9,370 bases of DNA from Nitrospirota bacterium (GCA_029881175.1 JAOUNC010000076.1:1-9370), one strand, 5' to 3'. Positions 1 to 7,312 are shown, counted from the stretch's first letter. The notes: generated by a model from the sequence alone, not told the origin. A program made the numbers and translations.

Positions 1-1356
1 TTCATGGGCATTGGCTCGTTGACTGGCTTCAAATACTTCCACTTCTGAGGCATCCAAGCGACCATAACGGATATTGTCCATGATGGTGCCTCCGAAGAGG
101 AGCGTTTCTTGTGGCACCAACGCCAACTGATGATACAAACTGTCTAATTGAATGGATTTCACGTCATGGCCATCAATGAGAACTCGCCCCTTGGTTGGGT
201 CATAAAATCGATGCAGCAGGTTAATAATGGTGGTTTTCCCGGCACCGGTTGGTCCGACCAGCGCTACACATTCCCCGGCGGCAATCGAAAAGGAGACGGT
301 GTCTAAGACGGGCGGCCGTCCTTCATAAGCAAATTGCACTTCCTCAAACTGCACATCCCCACGCATGGGCATTAACGGATGGGCATCGGGACTATCTTGA
401 ATATCCAATGGGGTATCCAAAAGTTCAAAGACACGGGTCATCGCACCCTGCACTTCCTTGACTTGAGAGAAAATTCGAGCGGCAGATCCAAATGGGCCAA
501 TTAAAATTCCCGCAAACAGGACAAAGGCAAATAATTCTCCTGGAGACAGTTGTCCTTCGATGACCTGCTTACCTCCATACCACAACACCCCAATGGCCAT
601 GGCAAAGGTGAAAAAGGTAATCACCGGCACAAAGACGGCTAACACCGCCGTACGCTGCATCGTGGTGGCCAAGAGCCCTTCTACCGCTGAACGAAAGCGG
701 GCTTCTTCCCTTTTACCCTGCACAAATGATTTGACCTCACGAATACCGGACACCACTTCCTCTATGAGGGTTGTCACCTGGGCGGTTTGATCCTGAATTT
801 TCATGGAAAGCAATTTCAAGCGTTTGCCAAACGTTCGAGCGACAAGGGCCAACAATGGCAGGAGAATCAGGATGAGCCCACACAAACGCCAATTCATCAC
901 CAGCAGAAATCCCACGCCCCCGATAATCGTCACGAGATGCTTGAGTGCATCCAGCGGCGTTTCGGTGAGAAGATTTTGAATGACACCCACATCATTCATC
1001 AGGCGGGAAATCAATTCGCCCGTTCGTCGTTTGGCAAAAAACTTGAGAGATAATCGATGGAGGTGCGAAAAGACATGCGTCCGAAAATCCGCCATGACAC
1101 GCTGGGAAACTAACGCCGTCAAATAACTATGCCCCATGGACAGCACGCCTTGCCCTACCACCAATCCGATAAAGACCCAGACCATGGTGGTCAACTGTTG
1201 CAAATCCTGTTGGACAGTTATCAAATCCCATAAGGAGCCGGCTAACCTGATCAGGACGAGATTGCAGGCCGCCACACCCATGACGGCCACGCCGGCACAG
1301 GCCATTATCAACATCTGGGGGCGAAGAAAAGGCAGAAACCGAGACCACTGATTCAT
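1..1356 (-). CDS. MsbA-type ABC exporter, fused permease and ATPase (3' end outside window)
   Basis: This is a half-size ABC exporter: an N-terminal six-helix membrane domain fused to an ATPase. Such proteins work as homodimers in the inner membrane and move lipids, lipid-linked molecules or drugs outward. Translation from the ATG at 1356 stays open to the window edge, giving residues 1-452 of an expected 580-600. Hydrophobic segments lie near residues 15-38, 58-80, 140-175 and 238-290. The ATPase begins near residue 335, with an aromatic A-loop Tyr344, Walker A GPTGAGKTT at 368-376 (bases 229-255) and Q-loop Gln416 in VPQET. The LSGGQ signature, Walker B and H-loop would lie beyond the edge. 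An in-frame TAG at 1372-1374 limits the start, and the ribosome site is weak. The family assignment is firm. The substrate (lipid A, as for MsbA, or a drug) cannot be told from this fragment. Confidence 0.93.
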   Translation of the reverse strand, partial: MNQWSRFLPFLRPQMLIMACAGVAVMGVAACNLVLIRLAGSLWDLITVQQDLQQLTTMVWVFIGLVVGQGVLSMGHSYLTALVSQRVMADFRTHVFSHLHRLSLKFFAKRRTGELISRLMNDVGVIQNLLTETPLDALKHLVTIIGGVGFLLVMNWRLCGLILILLPLLALVARTFGKRLKLLSMKIQDQTAQVTTLIEEVVSGIREVKSFVQGKREEARFRSAVEGLLATTMQRTAVLAVFVPVITFFTFAMAIGVLWYGGKQVIEGQLSPGELFAFVLFAGILIGPFGSAARIFSQVKEVQGAMTRVFELLDTPLDIQDSPDAHPLMPMRGDVQFEEVQFAYEGRPPVLDTVSFSIAAGECVALVGPTGAGKTTIINLLHRFYDPTKGRVLIDGHDVKSIQLDSLYHQLALVPQETLLFGGTIMDNIRYGRLDASEVEVFEASQRANAHE

Positions 1357-1463
1357 AGAGATCTCACACCGCTACACTGACGACTGATAAAAAGATGCGT
1401 TTTTGTGAAATTACGTACAAGCACTTGAAGGTGAAAAATGGGCGGGAAACGCAAATTGAACCG

Positions 1464-1685
1464 TCATTCAATCTGAACAACTGATTCAATTTGCATTTTA
1501 TTGAGGGCAACAAAATCCGAATGTTGCGTGTCATCAATGACGACATTGGTCAAATTCACAAAAATGACCGATTCATCATTGAGGACATCAGAAATTCTGT
1601 TGCGCATCGGAGGAATAAGAAGTTCCCCGACGTAGGTAGACAGGGAGGAACGTACCCGAATGCGAGTTTTTTTCCCCTGGGTCAT
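1464..1685 (-). CDS. Conserved small protein, DUF6812-like, 73 aa
   Basis: This is a 73-residue protein of unknown function. The N-terminus is basic (TQGKKTRIRVR). It is followed by alternating hydrophobic strands, a central RISDVLNDE segment, and a C-terminal part in which FVALNKMQIESV resembles the closing strand of a small beta-barrel. From memory the layout (strand, 'R-I/L-S-D-x-L-N', strand, 'N-K-x-x-I') matches the DUF6812 family of short bacterial proteins, but I could not run a profile search. The ATG at 1685 has a G-rich ribosome site about 9 bases upstream. The gene lies 33 bases downstream of the bS22-like gene on the same strand and 107 bases before the ABC exporter, so co-transcription is likely. 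There is no signal peptide or membrane segment, so it should be cytoplasmic. Confidence 0.72.
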   Translation of the reverse strand: MTQGKKTRIRVRSSLSTYVGELLIPPMRNRISDVLNDESVIFVNLTNVVIDDTQHSDFVALNKMQIESVVQIE

Positions 1686-1718
1686 GGATCAGCCCCCTAT
1701 CCCTGCTGCCAGATACAG

Positions 1719-1814
1719 TTAATTACGACGTTTGGCGAATTTCATGCGGCGACGAAGTTTTTTATGTTTATGCTTACGCATCTTCTTCCGCCGTTTTTTG
1801 ACCACACTCGACAT
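1719..1814 (-). CDS. bS22/mS38-like small ribosomal protein (AURKAIP1/COX24 domain), 31 aa
   Basis: This is a very short open frame (ATG at 1814, TAA at 1719-1721) encoding 31 residues, of which well over half are Lys, Arg or His. It begins MSSVVKKRRKKMRKHKHKK and ends in KFAKRRN. The pattern of a short 'SSV' start, KKRRKKM, then KHKHKKLRRR matches the C-terminal domain of mitochondrial AURKAIP1/Cox24 (mS38). It also matches bS22, the ~33-residue protein found in the mycobacterial small ribosomal subunit. It would bind 16S rRNA near the decoding region. An AGGA-like ribosome site lies about 10 bases upstream. It heads a likely operon with the 73-residue protein. A plus-strand frame overlaps it but shows no protein-like features. 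The family call is from memory of the motif, without a search. Confidence 0.82.
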   Translation of the reverse strand: MSSVVKKRRKKMRKHKHKKLRRRMKFAKRRN

Positions 1815-2043
1815 AGAAATTGATTCCTGGGTTAAAGTATTGTTAAACCACAAGCCAACACAGCCACACATTCCGTCTCTCTCTTGAACCAATAGAGCAA
1901 AAGATTAGCGGGTCTTCCTATCATGGGGCTAAGAAAAGTGTCAAGGAAAACAGAGTATCATACCCGCACTCGCACCCCAGAGTCACCATCTTTCGTGAAA
2001 TTCTCTTGACCCCTTACCATTCCCTTCTCCATTATAAAGTGGC
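1815..2043. promoter_or_regulatory. Divergent intergenic region between the bS22-like operon and the lipoprotein-nadB unit
   Basis: These 229 bases separate two divergent transcripts and should carry both promoters. On the plus strand, TTGACC at 2006-2011 is a good -35 box. CATTAT at 2030-2035 (18-base spacer) is a possible -10 that would start transcription almost at the ATG at 2044. TATAAA at 2033-2038 sits too far from the -35 for a normal sigma-70 promoter. On the minus strand only weak AT-rich -10-like sequence is visible just upstream of the bS22-like gene. I see no operator palindrome, riboswitch or open frame in the rest. Confidence 0.45.
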
Positions 2044-2535
2044 ATGAGAACTAAACCAATCACCAGATTTGGGGTATGGGTACTACTCGTCGTATTCGGA
2101 GGGGTGAGCCTAGGGGAGACGGGTTGCTCAACAAAAACGCCAAAGTATCCAGAAGATCATGATCGATTTCAACGAGTGGTCCAAGCTATCAAAACACTCG
2201 AAACAGCATATGTCAATAAAGATACGGCTGCGTTCCATGGACTCCTTTTGCCCTTGGAGCAACTCGAAATATTAGAGGCCAAGGTCCAGCAAGATTTTTC
2301 GACCTTTTCCACGATTCAGGTTGATCTCACGATTGATCGTCTCGTCATTAACGAGAGCCGCATTTCCGCGTTCATCTCCTGGCAAGGTGCATGGCAACGC
2401 TCAGCCCAGGAGTCCCCCGTCGAATCCAGAGGCCACGGCGTTCTTTTGTGGAGTGGCACGCAGGTCATTCTCCTTCGCGGGGTAGAAGGCGATCTCCCGT
2501 TCGGCATCACGTCCCGCCTGAACCTCCCCTCTTAA
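2044..2535 (+). CDS. Exported, probable lipoprotein of unknown function (NTF2-like fold possible), 163 aa
   Basis: This small exported protein has no recognised function. The N-terminus has basic residues (R2, K4, R8), a hydrophobic core at about 10-23 and Cys28 in the context ETGCS. Thr and Gly at -2 and -1 fit a lipoprotein site, but Glu at -3 is unusual, so it may be a weak lipobox or a normal signal peptidase I substrate. The mature part starts with a helix (FQRVVQAIKTLETAYVNKD, then AAFHGLL). It continues as alternating strands (TIQVDLTIDRLVINESRISAFISWQGAW), a pattern seen in NTF2/SnoaL-like domains; that fold is inference. The ATG at 2044 is the only reasonable start, though its ribosome site is poor. 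nadB follows after 40 bases on the same strand, so the two are probably co-transcribed with no obvious functional link. Confidence 0.72.
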   Translation: MRTKPITRFGVWVLLVVFGGVSLGETGCSTKTPKYPEDHDRFQRVVQAIKTLETAYVNKDTAAFHGLLLPLEQLEILEAKVQQDFSTFSTIQVDLTIDRLVINESRISAFISWQGAWQRSAQESPVESRGHGVLLWSGTQVILLRGVEGDLPFGITSRLNLPS

Positions 2536-2575
2536 TGTTTTCAACCACACACTCGAATCACGCTCCATACTGACC

Positions 2576-4222
2576 ATGGCTTCTGTCTCTCCCCAAACAC
2601 CAATGAACAGTCAAATACGCTCAACGGACTTTCTCATTATTGGCGCAGGCGTGGCAGGGCTGCGGGCAGCCTTGGAGCTTTGCCGGCATGGGCACGTCAC
2701 CATGGTCGCTAAAGGCGGGCCTCAAGAAAATAACTCGTTTTATGCCCAGGGGGGTGTCGCTGTGGCTCTGAGCGAAGAGGACGACGTCGACCTCCACTTC
2801 ACGGATACCATCAAAGCCGGGCATCAACTATGTTCCCGTCCCGCCACGAAAATTTTAGTCGAAGAAGGCCCCTCCCGCATTCATGAACTTATTGAATGGG
2901 GGGCGAAATTTGACACCATCGATGGCAAGCTGGCCTTTACCAAAGAAGGCGCACATAGCCGCCACCGCGTGTTGCGGGCAGGCGGGGATGCCACCGGAAG
3001 TGAAATGGTTCGAGCCTTAAGTGCCAAAGCTCAAGACCTGAAAAACCTGACATGGTTAGGGAATCATTTTGGGGTCGAGTTGTTGATGCATGACGGTCGA
3101 TGCTGTGGAGCCATCGTCCTCAATGAACTGAAAGGAACCTGTCAAACTATTGTGGCTTCAGCTGTCCTTTTGGTGACCGGAGGAGCAGGACAGGTCTACG
3201 CACGCACGACCAACCCGGCCAATGCCACTGGCGATGGAATCGCCATGGCCTTTCGAGCCGGAGCGATTTTGGAAGATATGGAATTCGTCCAATTTCATCC
3301 CACCTCGTTATATCTCCCATCGAGCCCTCCCTTCCTCCTTTCAGAAGCGCTACGTGGTGAAGGAGGAATTCTCCGAAATAATCGATGCGAACGGTTTATG
3401 AAAAACTATGATCGCCACCTGGAACTGGCGCCACGAGATATTGTCTCTCGTGCGATTTGGGCAGAAATGCAACGCACCAAAGCCCGTCACGTCTATTTAG
3501 ATGTCACACATCTCGGCGCCACGTTTTTAAAAGAGCGGTTCCCAACGATCTATTCCACCTGCCTGCGATATGACATTGATATCACCGAGGAATGGATTCC
3601 TGTCTCACCTAGCGCGCATTATTTCATGGGTGGTGTCAAAACCGATCTCCACGGCACATCAAGCCTTCCCGGGCTCTTTGCTGCCGGAGAAGCCGCCTGC
3701 TCAGGCGTCCATGGAGCCAATCGCCTGGGAAGCAATTCATTATTGGAAGGATTAGTTTTTGGATTACGAGCCGCACAAGCTGCGGCTCAGCATGCCACAA
3801 CCTGCTCGCCCCCGGCAGATCTTTCAAGCGCCTCGTATAAACAGCCTTCAGCACGAAAACGGAAGATGACCGAGCAGGACATTGAAAAGCTCAGAAATTC
3901 TCTGCGACGTTTAATGTGGACCAAGGTTGGGCTCATACGAACAGCGGATTCTTTGCAGAAAGCCCTTGAGCAACTGCAACAATGGTCTCACAAGCTCCAA
4001 GTGCCTCCTTTCAACCGGACTGGACTAGAAACACAAAACATGATTCAGGTGGGGCTCTGTGTTACTGAAGCCGCTCTCTGGCGAACAAACAGTGTGGGGG
4101 CTCACTATCGCGAAGATTTTCCATTCTATAAAGGCTTGAAATGGAAAACCCATAGCCGGTGTCAACTAAAAAGTGAAAAGGGGAAAGTGCGAAGCGAGAG
4201 TGAAGCAACGTTATGCCTCTAA
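2576..4222 (+). CDS. nadB: L-aspartate oxidase (NadB), 548 aa
   Basis: This FAD enzyme oxidises L-aspartate to iminoaspartate, the first step of de novo NAD synthesis; quinolinate synthase NadA uses the product. The FAD dinucleotide motif is GAGVAGLRAA at 23-32, with NNSFYAQGGVAVAL at 52-65. Expected active-site residues are present: Glu124 in TKEGAHS, His241 in QFHPT, Arg287 in APRDIVSRAI, His348 in SAHYFMGG and Arg383 in GANRLGSNSLLEG. By family knowledge these match E. coli Glu121, His244, Arg290, His351 and Arg386. The C-terminal helical domain runs from about 430, with GAHYREDFP at 508-516. Either the ATG at 2576 or the ATG at 2603 could start it; neither has a clear ribosome site, and the flavin motif follows closely in both cases. 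The last ~18 residues (from about 531) are Lys/Glu/Ser-rich, lie in an inverted-repeat tract and look like an unconserved tail. nadA and nadC are not in the window. Confidence 0.96.
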   Translation: MASVSPQTPMNSQIRSTDFLIIGAGVAGLRAALELCRHGHVTMVAKGGPQENNSFYAQGGVAVALSEEDDVDLHFTDTIKAGHQLCSRPATKILVEEGPSRIHELIEWGAKFDTIDGKLAFTKEGAHSRHRVLRAGGDATGSEMVRALSAKAQDLKNLTWLGNHFGVELLMHDGRCCGAIVLNELKGTCQTIVASAVLLVTGGAGQVYARTTNPANATGDGIAMAFRAGAILEDMEFVQFHPTSLYLPSSPPFLLSEALRGEGGILRNNRCERFMKNYDRHLELAPRDIVSRAIWAEMQRTKARHVYLDVTHLGATFLKERFPTIYSTCLRYDIDITEEWIPVSPSAHYFMGGVKTDLHGTSSLPGLFAAGEAACSGVHGANRLGSNSLLEGLVFGLRAAQAAAQHATTCSPPADLSSASYKQPSARKRKMTEQDIEKLRNSLRRLMWTKVGLIRTADSLQKALEQLQQWSHKLQVPPFNRTGLETQNMIQVGLCVTEAALWRTNSVGAHYREDFPFYKGLKWKTHSRCQLKSEKGKVRSESEATLCL

Positions 4223-4257
4223 CTTCCTCCTCACTCTATACTCCTTGCTTTTCACTT
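4171..4257. repeat. Nested inverted repeat at the nadB/pabC convergent junction
   Basis: The outer arms are a perfect 10-base inverted repeat: AAGTGAAAAG at 4171-4180 and CTTTTCACTT at 4248-4257. A shorter inner pair, AGAGTGA at 4197-4203 and TCACTCT at 4231-4237, lies nested inside them. The left side overlaps the last codons of nadB and the right side ends six bases before the pabC stop codon. Variants of an AGTGAA/AGAGTGAAG unit recur within the left half. There is no T-run, so it is not a standard intrinsic terminator, although it could pause or protect both convergent transcripts. It could also be one copy of a dispersed REP-like palindrome; one copy alone cannot show that. Confidence 0.5.
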
Positions 4258-4263
4258 CTGGCA

Positions 4264-5148
4264 CTACGCATCCAAGGCCGTTAAGCAAGGGCCCAAATAC
4301 CGATTCACATTCTCTTTAAACACCTTTTGAAGCTCACCAGTCAGTAGGCCTCTCTTCCCCTGCCCAATCGGGCAATCCCCAATTTTCGAGACAGCCATGA
4401 CTTCAATTCCGGTATTGGTCATAAAGCACTCATCGGCCTGAAGCAAGCACTCCAACGTATAGCGTCCTTCTTCAATTTTCACACCTTGCTCATTGGCTAA
4501 TTCCAACACCACCTCCCGTGTAATCCCTTCCAAAATTCCACATTCCACTGCCGGAGTATATAAGCACTGATTCTTGATGAAAAAAATATTGCTGGTTGTA
4601 CATTCCGCGACATATGCATCCATATTCAACATCAACGCATCATCCGCACCAACCCGAACAGCCTCTTGTTTCGCCAGAATATTATTCAGAAAACTGAGCG
4701 ACTTGATTTGAGGGGATTGGGCCAGCTGTGGATTCCGTCGAACCGACGCCAGATGTAGCTCAAGCCCCTGCTCCCGCTGTTGATCCGTATACATCACCAC
4801 AGGCTTGGCCACTACCACCACCGTAGGGTGAGGACACAAACGTGGATCAAGCCCCAACTCGCCTTCCCCACGAGACACCGTCAGCCGCAGACCTGAATCC
4901 TGCAGACCATTGCGAATAAGGAGTTCGCCAATGATGGGCGTCCATGCCTCATCTGATAGGGGAAGCGTTAAACCAATCAGTTCACATGATCGGCGAAGTC
5001 GGGCCACATGCCGTTCCCACAAAAACATTCGCCCGTCATACGTGCGCAAGGTCTCATACACACCATCGCCATACAAGAACCCATGATCAAACACCGAAAC
5101 CCGGGCATGCTCTTTCTTGACAAAGCGGTCATTCAGATAGACCCACAT
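4264..5148 (-). CDS. pabC: Aminodeoxychorismate lyase-type class IV aminotransferase (PabC-like), 294 aa
   Basis: This is a PLP-dependent fold-type IV enzyme. As PabC it would split 4-amino-4-deoxychorismate into p-aminobenzoate and pyruvate for folate synthesis. The N-terminus shows the family start (FDHGFLYGDGVYETLRTYDG, 20-39). Lys149 in IKSLSFLNNILAKQ is the expected PLP Schiff-base lysine, Glu182 in VAECTTSN should contact the PLP ring nitrogen, and GILEGITRE at 204-212 binds cofactor phosphate. The length is normal for the family. The ATG at 5148 has an AGGGA ribosome site, and the pabB stop is only 9 bases upstream, so they are translated from one message. Branched-chain aminotransferase (IlvE) and D-amino acid aminotransferase share these motifs; the operon partner is the main reason for choosing PabC. 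Confidence 0.85.
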   Translation of the reverse strand: MWVYLNDRFVKKEHARVSVFDHGFLYGDGVYETLRTYDGRMFLWERHVARLRRSCELIGLTLPLSDEAWTPIIGELLIRNGLQDSGLRLTVSRGEGELGLDPRLCPHPTVVVVAKPVVMYTDQQREQGLELHLASVRRNPQLAQSPQIKSLSFLNNILAKQEAVRVGADDALMLNMDAYVAECTTSNIFFIKNQCLYTPAVECGILEGITREVVLELANEQGVKIEEGRYTLECLLQADECFMTNTGIEVMAVSKIGDCPIGQGKRGLLTGELQKVFKENVNRYLGPCLTALDA

Positions 5149-5157
5149 ATAATTTCC

Positions 5158-6672
5158 CTAGGAATTCTGAGCCTGCTGAAGAACATGAAGAAAGGCTTGT
5201 GCCTTATGGAGCGTTTCCTCGTATTCGCGGCTTGGCTCGGAATCAGCCACGATACCTGCCCCGACTTGCAAGTAACCACAATCTTTGGTCAACAGCAATG
5301 TTCGGATAGCAATATTCAAATCCATGCCTCCATTCCACCCGATGAACCCTATTGATCCCGTATACAATCCACGCCGAACAGGCTCTAAGCGCTCAATAAG
5401 TTCCATGCAATGGATTTTCGGAACCCCGGTGATGGTCCCACCGGGGAACACGGCTCGAATCAAATCAAACCCATTATGCGCCTCCTGCAGTCGCCCAAAA
5501 ACGTGCGAGACCAAATGCATCACATGAGAATACCGCTCCACAGTCATCAACTCATCGACTCGAATAGATCCATACTCGCAGACTCGTCCCAAATCATTGC
5601 GCACCAAATCCACAAGCATCAGATGTTCAGCTCGCTCTTTGGGATCGGACAGGAGATCTTCGGCCAAACGTCGATCCTCCACCGTTTCCCTCCCTCGCGG
5701 CCGAGTTCCCGCAATGGGTCGCATATCAGCATAGCCGCCCGAAAACCGAACAAGTCGCTCAGGGGAATTACAGACAATAACATCGGACTCAAGCACCAGA
5801 AACGCAGAATGAGGAGAAGGGTTCACACGCCGCAATTGACGATAGACTGCTGCCCCGGCCTTGGCCTGCGATGAGAAATGATTATTGAGGCCTTCAACTC
5901 GAAACCGATGAGAGAGATTTGCCTGATAGATATCCCCTTCAGCAATGAAATGTTGGCATTCACGCACTCGATCCCGATACTCGGACGACGATTGCCCTCC
6001 ATGAATATCAAGTGAAAATTGAGCAGGCTTCATTCCATCCAAGCTATGATCCACTGACTGCACTGTGGCTTCCAGATCAAGCAAGCGGGCGGCCCCTTCT
6101 CGATACAGGTTCTCCCAATTTTCACTCGCTAACCGTTGAGGAGAAGGTGAAAAGACGAGCCACACACAGGACATCTGGTGATCAATGACCACATACGCCT
6201 CAATGAAGAAAAAATAGAGATCTGGGAATTGCAGGTCATCTTGAGCATGCGCTGGAAGAACCTCGAATGCCCTGGCGAGATCGTAGCTCAAGCATCCAAC
6301 CGCACCACCGACGAAAGGGAGAAACAACGACGAGATGACGGAGGGCTGATCGACAAACCGTCCTTGCAAAAATGAAAAGGGATCACCTTCGTGTTCTTCC
6401 CAAACCCCTCCCGTATAGTTTTGGACGGTGCGGCCTTTTCCCCTAATCACCTGATAGGGATCACACCCCAAATAGGAAAAACGACGTGAGCCCCCCCCTT
6501 GATGACTATCATGCTCGATAAAAAACGAGTGGGGGGCGTACCCGGTTACCCGGCCATACAGCTCGAACGGATCGTCAAAGGAAACCGAACATTGTTGTAC
6601 AAGAGGAAAAATATTCACAGAAGGAAGGGTTGCATCGCCCCCCCCTTCACTTTGGGTGGGAAGAACAGACAA
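5158..6672 (-). CDS. pabB: Aminodeoxychorismate synthase component I (PabB), 504 aa
   Basis: This chorismate-binding enzyme adds ammonia to chorismate to give 4-amino-4-deoxychorismate, with PabA supplying ammonia from glutamine. The N-terminal domain (about 20-175) has RFSYLGCDPY at 64-73 and GGAVGCLSYDLAR at 122-134. The catalytic domain (about 228-500) has GDIYQANLSHRF at 246-257, MRPIAGTRPRG at 317-327, DLVRNDLGRVC at 355-365, FPGGTITGVPKIHCMELIE at 409-427, GLYTGSIGF at 435-443 and DLNIAIRT at 451-458. At the feedback-site position of anthranilate synthase (LLES) it reads FFIEH, which argues against TrpE, as does pabC downstream. Residue 321 is Ala where E. coli PabB has Lys. The start is TTG at 6672, 4 bases after the preceding gene's stop. 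No ATG or GTG lies in frame between it and the upstream stop at 6715-6717, and no clear ribosome site is seen. Two G8 tracts lie near the 5' end. Confidence 0.9.
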   Translation of the reverse strand: MSVLPTQSEGGGDATLPSVNIFPLVQQCSVSFDDPFELYGRVTGYAPHSFFIEHDSHQGGGSRRFSYLGCDPYQVIRGKGRTVQNYTGGVWEEHEGDPFSFLQGRFVDQPSVISSLFLPFVGGAVGCLSYDLARAFEVLPAHAQDDLQFPDLYFFFIEAYVVIDHQMSCVWLVFSPSPQRLASENWENLYREGAARLLDLEATVQSVDHSLDGMKPAQFSLDIHGGQSSSEYRDRVRECQHFIAEGDIYQANLSHRFRVEGLNNHFSSQAKAGAAVYRQLRRVNPSPHSAFLVLESDVIVCNSPERLVRFSGGYADMRPIAGTRPRGRETVEDRRLAEDLLSDPKERAEHLMLVDLVRNDLGRVCEYGSIRVDELMTVERYSHVMHLVSHVFGRLQEAHNGFDLIRAVFPGGTITGVPKIHCMELIERLEPVRRGLYTGSIGFIGWNGGMDLNIAIRTLLLTKDCGYLQVGAGIVADSEPSREYEETLHKAQAFLHVLQQAQNS

Positions 6673-6676
6673 GGAT

Positions 6677-7312
6677 TTACGGATTATCCAATGGGGCTGA
6701 GGGAGTTGTGGCCTTCAACGCATTCGCGGCCTCTTCAGGAGCTAAGATCCCTTTTTGTACCAGCGATTCTAATAGACCTTTAACCGCTTCACCTGGCGAA
6801 CGTCGGAGGCCACGAACCCGAATATTTGGAGGGAAAAACCGAAGATAATCAGGATTGCTCACGCGAATCGTCACCGCCTCACTTTCACTATACGGCCCTA
6901 ACTCTTGATCAGCATTTGGAATACGGAAAAATGGTTTGCCATCTGCCATCATCCCATCGGCCCCCTCAATCTTCACTCGGTCAGAAATTTCATGTCCTGA
7001 TATTGCTCTTACAGTATCCACAACCAGAATCAAGGAATCGGCAACCAAAGGGTCGCCGGTTTGATTTTTCACTTTGACAATATATTCCACTTCACTCACG
7101 GAGGTTAACCTCGTCCCAGAGAACGGATCGGAATTTTTATATTGTACGACCGGCACAACCCCTTCGGTTAAGTCAGGGAGTTCATCAACCGAGGGATTGG
7201 CCACGACGAGGGGAGCACTCACAACAACAAAGAGGAGGAGGAAAAAGAAAACGATGACTCCTACTCTCCTCAAGGTCTTCCGAGATAAAAATGAGAAAGG
7301 GAAAAAAATCAC
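6677..7312 (-). CDS. Uncharacterised exported protein with beta-rich domain, 211 aa
   Basis: I do not recognise this family. Basic residues at 11-16 precede a strong hydrophobic stretch (about 17-37) and a plausible signal peptidase I site after VVA at about residue 38, so the protein should be periplasmic or outer-surface. Residues 50-170 read as alternating beta strands (VEYIVKVKNQTGD, LILVVDTVRAI, SEAVTIRVSNPDY), suggestive of an immunoglobulin-like or cohesin-like sandwich; that is inference. A C-terminal helical pair (AVKGLLESLVQKGILAPEEAANAL, from about 176) is followed by a Pro/Ala tail. The start is GTG at 7312 with GAGG and AGG upstream. TTG at 7273 (residue 14) would give a more usual signal-peptide N-terminus. 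It is the first gene of the unit with pabB and pabC, only 4 bases before pabB. Confidence 0.75.
   Translation of the reverse strand: MIFFPFSFLSRKTLRRVGVIVFFFLLLFVVVSAPLVVANPSVDELPDLTEGVVPVVQYKNSDPFSGTRLTSVSEVEYIVKVKNQTGDPLVADSLILVVDTVRAISGHEISDRVKIEGADGMMADGKPFFRIPNADQELGPYSESEAVTIRVSNPDYLRFFPPNIRVRGLRRSPGEAVKGLLESLVQKGILAPEEAANALKATTPSAPLDNP

Noticed and set aside
249..1351. Several plus-strand open frames of 70-88 codons
   Set aside because: They lie antisense to the ABC exporter, whose 452-residue frame carries Walker A and Q-loop motifs. Their own translations show no family pattern.
1364..1546. A 60-codon minus-strand open frame overlapping the end of the 73-residue gene
   Set aside because: It overlaps a better gene in another frame, has no clear ribosome site and shows no recognisable domain.
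1491..1823. A 110-codon plus-strand open frame
   Set aside because: It is antisense to the two small minus-strand genes, which have convincing composition and ribosome sites; its translation is low-complexity and not protein-like.
5008..5874. Overlapping plus-strand frames of 80-154 codons
   Set aside because: They are shadows of pabB and pabC on the opposite strand.
5158..6672. Anthranilate synthase component I (TrpE) as the identity of this gene
   Set aside because: It lacks the LLES feedback motif and sits 9 bases before a pabC-type gene; TrpE is kept only as a lesser alternative because of the PIAGT motif.
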